A stretch of 64,000 nt of DNA from Tolypeutes matacus (lineage: Eukaryota; Chordata; Mammalia; Cingulata; Chlamyphoridae), in assembly GCA_026826555.1 (NCBI GenBank), contig JAKSZT010054324.1:3928835-3992834 (forward strand). Direction: 5' to 3'. Both the position numbers and the translations under genes were made by a program. The notes below the pieces were generated by a model. The model made no database searches and was not told where the DNA came from. It was given only the letters and a program-made list of their open reading frames with translations. Below, one piece after another: positions 59,228 to 64,000 of this stretch. The first letter of the stretch is position 1. Each line of letters begins with the position of its first letter.

Positions 59228-59925
59228 AATTGAAAGCTCCACTTCCCGAAAAGGGGGAGGAAGAGATGGTTGGGCACCAACTTCAGCTCCTGATTAGTAA
59301 ATTCAGCGGGCTAAAGTATAATCCTAAGAACAGCTAAAGTCTGAACCTGTCCAAGTAAGAAGGAGGTCGGTGGCCGCCATCTTAACTCCGTGCCTGACAT
59401 GAAGGGAAGCGGGGCTGACTGAATAATCACAGTGCTGGTAGGGACCGGTTTTTTCCCATCTAGATCAGACTGCCCTTGTAGCATAAGCCCCAGGCCCACT
59501 CAGGCAGGGAGGAAGCTGGGGGGAGCTGCGCTAGCCTCTCCAGGAAATTACAGGCCACACCACAGACGCCGGGGATCCTCCTACTTTGGCAGCACAAGCC
59601 GTCCCAGGAGCTATTCTGTGGCAATTGGAAGCTCTATTTCCCAATAACAGGGGAGGAAGACACGGTTGGCCACCAATTTCAGCTACTGATTAGTCAATAA
59701 TCCTAAGAATAGCTAAAGTTTGAGCCTGTCCAAGTCAGAAGGAGGCCGGTAGCTGCCAATTTGATTCCACCCCCAGCATGAGGGGAAGCCAGGCTAACTG
59801 AAAATGACTGTGGTGGTAGAGACCAGTTTCTTTCACCCAGATTGGCCTGCAGCCCTAGCCTAGGCTTCAGCCCCACCTCTAGCAGGGAGGAAACTTATGG
59901 GCCCTGCACCAGCCTATCCATCCAC
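59228..59925 (+). repeat. L1 5' UTR tandem monomers, about 395-bp period
   Basis: Unit 1 (59228-59622) and unit 2 (59623 to about 59925, shorter) share 'ggaggaagagatggttgggc' / 'ggaggaagacacggttggcc', 'aagaatagctaaagt', 'cctgtccaagt' and 'gcatgaggggaagccaggct' / 'acatgaagggaagcggggct'. Unit 1 also carries GCCGCCATCTT (59373-59383), a YY1-like core in reverse. Confidence 0.88.
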
Positions 59926-60290
59926 GTAACTGCACAGACTGAATAATCTGAAGTCTACCAGGGCAACTGTGGTCATCTTGGACCTGCACTTCCTAGGTTG
60001 CTGCCCACACCTGCAGCTCCATCCCTGCCCCAGGCAGGGTAGAAAGGGACGTGAAACTTTATCAGTCTTTCTGGGCAACTACTGTCTAGGCCTGCATGAC
60101 TTGGATTATTCCTCACAGCTAGGGAGAAGCTTCATTGGTTCTTGGGGCAATGAGGGTAGCTTGAGCCTCCACAGCTTATAACACCAACTACATCCTTGGC
60201 TCCTACTACACAACCAGCAAGGGAGAAAGGGCAGGAAGCCCTAAACTAAAGAGAAAAACTGCACCCAGAATAAACACTCTAGTAAGCCAG

Positions 60291-61440
60291 ATGCCAAAAC
60301 ACCAACAAAAAATTACAATTCACACCAAGAAACAGAAAGATATGGCCCAATTAAAGGTACAAGATAAGCCTCCAGATGACATAAGGGAGTTGAGACAACT
60401 AATCATGGATGTTCAAACAAATCTCCTTAATAGGGAAGCGGCTGTGGCTCAGTCGGTAGGGCTCCCGTTTACCATATGGGAGGCCCTGGGTTTGGTTCCC
60501 GGGGCCTCCTGGTGAGGGCAAGCCCGCCCGCACGGCGTGGTTGGCTGACCCAGCGAGCACAGGCAGCAAGGGGGGGGATAAATGAATAAATAAATAAAAT
60601 CTTAAAAAAAACAAAAAAACAAATCTCCTTAATAAATTCAATGAGATGGCCAAAGAAATTAAGGATATTAAGAAGACATTGGATGAGCACAAAGAAGAAT
60701 TTGAAAGCATACATAGAAAAACAGCAGATCTTATGGGAATTAAAGGTGCAATAAATGAAATTAAAAATACACTAGAATCATATAATATCAGATTTGAGGA
60801 GGCAGAAGAAAGGATTGGTGAGCTTGAAGAAATGGCCTCTGAAAGTGAACATACAAAAGAACAGATGAAGAAAAGATTGGAAAACCTTGAACAAGGTCTC
60901 AAGGAACTAAAGGATAACAAGAGACGTGCAAACATAGGTGACACGGGTGTCCCAGAAGGAGAAGAGAAGGGAAAGGGGCAGAAAGAATATTTGAAGAAAT
61001 AATGGTAGAAAATTTCCCAACCCTATTGAAGGACATAGATATCCATGTCCAAGAAGCACGACGTACTCCCATCTGAAAAAATCTGAATAGACCAACTCCG
61101 AGACACATACTAATCAAAATGTCAAATGCGAAAGACAAAGAGAGAATTCTGAGAGCAGCAAGAGAAAAGCAATGCATAACATATAAGGGGTACCCAGTAA
61201 GATTAAGTGCCTATCTGTCATCAGAAACCATGGAGGCAAGAAGACAGTCGTATGATATATGTAAGATACTGCAAGAGAAAAACTTCCAGCCAAGAATTTT
61301 ATATCCTGCAAGATTGTCTTTCAAAAATGAAGGCGAGTTTGGAATATTCACAGATAAACAGAAACTGAGAGATTTTGTAACCAAGAGACCTGCTTTGCAG
61401 GAAATACTAAAGGGTATGCTACAGCCTGAAAAGAAAAGAT
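60291..61440 (+). pseudogene. L1 ORF1 protein, interrupted
   Basis: Start ATG at 60291 (MPKHQQKITIHTKKQKD). A DAS SINE splits the frame at 60433. The coiled coil resumes at 60646 (KEIKDIKKTLDEHKEEF, EIKNTLESYNIRFEEAEERI). A frameshift near 61000 precedes a TGA at 61074, then 61119-61442 carries the RRM and C-terminal domain (ILRAAREKQCITYKGYPVR, PRILYPARLSFKNEGEFG, RPALQEILKGML). Apart from these lesions all domains are present and little diverged, which makes this the best ORF1 in the window. The product would normally bind L1 RNA as a trimer. Confidence 0.92.
60433..60616 (+). mobile_element. DAS-type tRNA SINE in L1 ORF1
   Basis: Head 'gggaagcggctgtggctcag' with GGTTTGGTTCC, a short body, then 'ggggggggataaatgaataa' and an A-rich tail. 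An 18-bp perfect duplication AAACAAATCTCCTTAATA lies at 60415-60432 and 60617-60634. The body is about 60 nt shorter than in the copy at 21024, so it may be another subfamily. Confidence 0.96.
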
Positions 61441-61544
61441 AGGAGAGAGAGGTCTAGAAGAGAGTCTAGAAATGAAGATTATATCAATAAAAGTAACTAA
61501 AAGTGTCAAAAGAGTGATGAAAATAAAATAAGACAGATAAAACC

Positions 61545-62220
61545 CAAATATTCAGGAGCAAACTTAACCAATGATGTAAAGCACTTGTATTCAGAAAACT
61601 ACAACTCATTGTTAAAAGAAATTTTAAAAAGACCTAAATAATTGGAAGAACATTCCATGCTCATGGATTGAAAGACTAAATATCATTAAGATGTCAATTC
61701 TACTCAAATTGATTTACAGATTCGATGCAATCACGATAAAAACTCCACCAGCATTTTTTTAAATAAATGGAAAACTTGATTGTCAAATTTGTTTGGAAGG
61801 ATAAGGGGTCCTGAATAGCCAGAAACATCTTAAAAAGGAAAAGCAAAGTTGGAGGACTCTCATCTCCAGACTTTAAGTTGTATTACCTACCTACAGTGGT
61901 AAAAACAGCATGGTACTGGCATAAAGACAGACACAAAGACCAATGGAACAGAATCGATGGTTAAAAAACAGACCCTCACATCTATGGTCAAGTGATTTTT
62001 GACTAGCTGTCAAACCCACCCAGCTCAGGCAGAACAGTCCATTCAACAAATGGTGTGGATAAAATTTGATATCCATAGCAAAAGAAGGAAAGAGGACCCA
62101 TATACAAAAATTAACTCAAAATGAGTAAAAAACCTAAATATAAAAGCAAGAACCATAAAGTTTCTAGAAGAAAATGTAGGAAAATATCTTCAAGACCTGG
62201 TTATAGGTGGTGGATTCTTA
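61545..62220 (+). mobile_element. L1 ORF2 remnant of the younger L1
   Basis: The text resumes deep in ORF2: 'agcacttgtattcagaaaac', 'ggaagaacattccatgctca', 'cagcatggtactggcataaa', 'gaagaaaatgtaggaaaata', ending abruptly at 'ggtggattctta'. The endonuclease and the catalytic half of the reverse transcriptase are absent. No long frame remains. Confidence 0.85.
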
Positions 62221-62845
62221 AAAGAGATAAGAGGAGGACTGAGATGGATTACTGATATTTAATGTATGTAGAAGTTTTAATTAGCTTTACTGTAAAAGTG
62301 TGGAAATGTACAGAGTTGATGGTAACACATTATAATGAGTAAAAACTGGTTTATAAATGGGGATGTGGCTGAAAATGTTAGTCTAGGGATGTAAATGCCA
62401 ATTGACAGAAAGCTAGAGAATAATCTAGGGACTGAATTGCACAGTAAACAGAGAGGTGGATGAGAATAGTGTTTGATGGTACAGATGCAAGAGTGTCCTT
62501 TGTGAGCTAGAGCAGGTGTACATCATTATTGCAGCATGGTGGGAATGTGGAGAAGCATGGGAAAAATACAACTGGAGTGACCTATGGAGTGTGGTTAAAA
62601 GTAATAATGTAATATTCTTGCATCTATGCCAAAGATGCACTGTGTTGATAATGGGGGAGTATGGAAAATGAGTGCCAAATGTATGCTATGGAATTGGTAA
62701 TAATCGGATGATATTATCTCATAATCTGTAACACATGTTCCACCACAGTGTGGTGTGTTAATAGAGGGGTGTTGTTTGGGAATTCTGCACATGTGCATGA
62801 TTATTTTGTAAGTTTACAACTTTTGTCATAAAAATATATTTAAAG

Positions 62846-63375
62846 GGAAGCGGCTGTGGCTCAATCAGTAGGGCTCCCGTTTACCATATGGGAGGCCCCG
62901 GGTTCGGTTCCCGGGGCCTCCTGGTGGGGGCAGGCCCGCCNNNNNNNNNNNNNNNNNNNNNNNNNNNNNNNNNNNNNNNNNNNNNNNNNNNNNNNNNNNN
63001 NNNNNNNNNNNNNNNNNNNNNNNNNNNNNNNNNNNNNNNNNNNNNNNNNNNNNNNNNNNNNNNNNNNNNNNNNNNNNNNNNNNNNNNNNNNNNNNNNNNN
63101 NNNNNNNNNNNNNNNNNNNNNNNNNNNNNNNNNNNNNNNNNNNNNNNNNNNNNNNNNNNNNNNNNNNNNNNNNNNNNNNNNNNNNNNNNNNNNNNNNNNN
63201 NNNNNNNNNNNNNNNNNNNNNNNNNNNNNNNNNNNNNNNNNNNNNNNNNNNNNNNNNNNNNNNNNNNNNNNNNNNNNNNNNNNNNNNNNNNNNNNNNNNN
63301 NNNNNNNNNNNNNNNNNNNNNNNNNNNNNNNNNNNNNNNNGGGGGGGGATAGATGAATAAATGGATAAAATATTA
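62846..63375 (+). mobile_element. DAS-type tRNA SINE containing an assembly gap
   Basis: The head 'gggaagcggctgtggctcaa' with GGTTCGGTTCC runs into 400 N (62941-63340); 'ggggggggatagatgaataa' resumes right of it. The target 'aaaaatatatttaaa' left of the SINE is repeated right of it, but expanded into an AT array. Confidence 0.88.
62941..63340. other. Assembly gap, 400 N
   Basis: Unsequenced. The frames running through it are artefacts of translating N. Confidence 1.

Positions 63376-63411
<36 letters not shown>
63376..63411. repeat. (AT)n microsatellite
   Basis: About 18 AT units directly at the tail of the SINE, inside what should be its right TSD. Confidence 0.95.
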
Positions 63412-63415
<4 letters not shown>

Positions 63416-63890
63416 AAAAATAATAAGAGTGTGGGATGGGGGAAAATACATCAAATGTAAGATAAGGACTATAATTAGTAGTAAGATTTTGACAATATTC
63501 TTTCATAATTTGAACAAATGTCTCACGACAATGTAAGGTGTTGGTGGAGGGTTGATGTATGGGACCTCTGTATGATGTTATGAATCTTTGCTTTGTAAGT
63601 TCACAATTTTTACTATACATTTATTGTTTATGTATGCTCAAGTATAAATTATATAAATAATAATAATAGGGTGGGTTAGGGGAAAATACTTTGGTTAGTG
63701 TAATATTTTGAGGATGCTCTTTAATCATTAGTTAAATATGTTTCACCACAATGCAAGATATTGATGGTAGGGTGAGGTATGAGAGCCTGTATGATGTTAT
63801 GTATGTTTGTTTTGTAAGTTTACAACTATTACTATACACTTATTGTTTATATATGTTTATGTATGAGTGATATATTTCAATAAATTTAAA

Positions 63891-64000
63891 AAAATTCCAA
63901 CAGCTTTCTTGCAGAAATGGAAAAGTTAATTATCATATTTATTTGGAATGATAAGGGACCCTGAATGGCCAAAAACACCTTGAAAAAGAAAAATGAAGTT
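63891..64000 (+). mobile_element. L1 ORF2 fragment, right part of the split copy
   Basis: 'cagctttcttgcagaaatgg ... atttggaatgataagggacc' directly continues the ORF2 text that stops at 58959. It runs off the window. Confidence 0.9.

Larger units (their letters stand above)
58960..63890 (+). mobile_element. Younger L1 with 5' end, ORF2 deleted
   Basis: A 4,931-bp insertion bounded by AAAATCCCAACAGCTT (58944-58959) and AAAATTCCAACAGCTT (63891-63906), 15 of 16 identical. Order: 5' UTR with tandem monomers (58960-60290), ORF1 (60291-61440, broken), a short ORF2 remnant (about 61545-62220), 3' UTR (62220-63890). Two DAS SINEs lie in it (60433-60616, 62846-63375). Most of ORF2 is missing, including endonuclease and reverse transcriptase, with a second loss near 62210, so the copy cannot drive its own movement. 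A non-autonomous half-L1 design or later deletions would both explain this. Confidence 0.9.
62649..63890 (+). repeat. L1 3' UTR with tandem subunits
   Basis: Three related units: 62649-62845, 63420-63657 and 63658-63890. Each has a 'gtttcacmacaatgyaagrtrttg' type core, then 'tgatgttatg' or 'gcatgatta', then 'ttgtaagtt(t/c)acaa'. The last two have a period of about 238 bp. The SINE lies between the first and second. Confidence 0.8.

Noticed and set aside
60399..60944. 181-codon minus-strand frame
   Set aside because: Antisense of L1 ORF1 plus the inserted SINE.
62856..63620. Frames of 154-251 codons made mostly of X
   Set aside because: They span the 400-N gap and are translation artefacts.

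Overview
The window looks like eutherian nuclear DNA from an armadillo, most likely Dasypus. The strongest clue is 14 copies of a tRNA-derived SINE with a head beginning GGGAAGCGGATGTGGCTCA, a Pol III B box (GGTTCGGTTCC) and A-rich tails. This is the DAS-type, tRNA-Ala-derived SINE known from armadillos. Pan-mammalian repeats (MIR, L2, MLT1-like LTRs, L1M, HAL1, hAT elements) form the older layer. I find no exon of a functional protein-coding gene, no tRNA, rRNA or CRISPR, so the window reads as intergenic or deep-intronic sequence.

Layout. 1-13 kb holds ancient L1, L2 and MIR fragments plus an RPS29 retrocopy (2132-2445) whose 56-codon frame is still open and which is flanked by a perfect 15-bp target-site duplication (TSD). 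13-20 kb is repeat-poor, with a SINE dimer, a tract ending in a long poly-T run, two MIRs and a diverged 38-bp minisatellite (19139-19418). 20-29 kb is a nest: an antisense L1 (about 23955-27490) carries two LTRs in opposite orientation sharing one 5-bp target, a SINE/L1 chimera with its own TSD, and a 23-bp perfect hairpin. 29-36 kb is a SINE cluster with two cases of successive insertion at one target site and an LTR inserted inside a SINE. 36-43 kb holds a hAT element with an 8-bp TSD, a long L1M, an RPL31 retropseudogene, a HAL1-like fragment and the 5' half of an antisense L1. 43-54 kb holds L1 3' ends, a second type of hAT element, one LTR, SINEs and a repeat-free block (48256-49848).

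54.5-64 kb is the richest part. A USP46-like retropseudogene (about 54652-56091) sits inside a MIR. An L1 ORF2 fragment (57056-58959, resuming at 63891) was hit first by a hAT element and then by a younger L1 (58960-63890) bounded by a 16-bp TSD. The younger L1 has a 5' UTR with a YY1-like site and 395-bp tandem monomers, a broken ORF1 with a SINE in it, almost no ORF2, and a 3' UTR made of tandem subunits. A 400-N assembly gap (62941-63340) lies inside its second SINE.

The elements relate to each other as a retrotransposition economy. L1 enzymes, encoded elsewhere, account for the SINEs, the three retropseudogenes and the chimeric insertion; LTR and hAT elements are separate. Family names are from memory of consensus sequences and not from a database run, and boundaries of old repeats are accurate to a few tens of bases.
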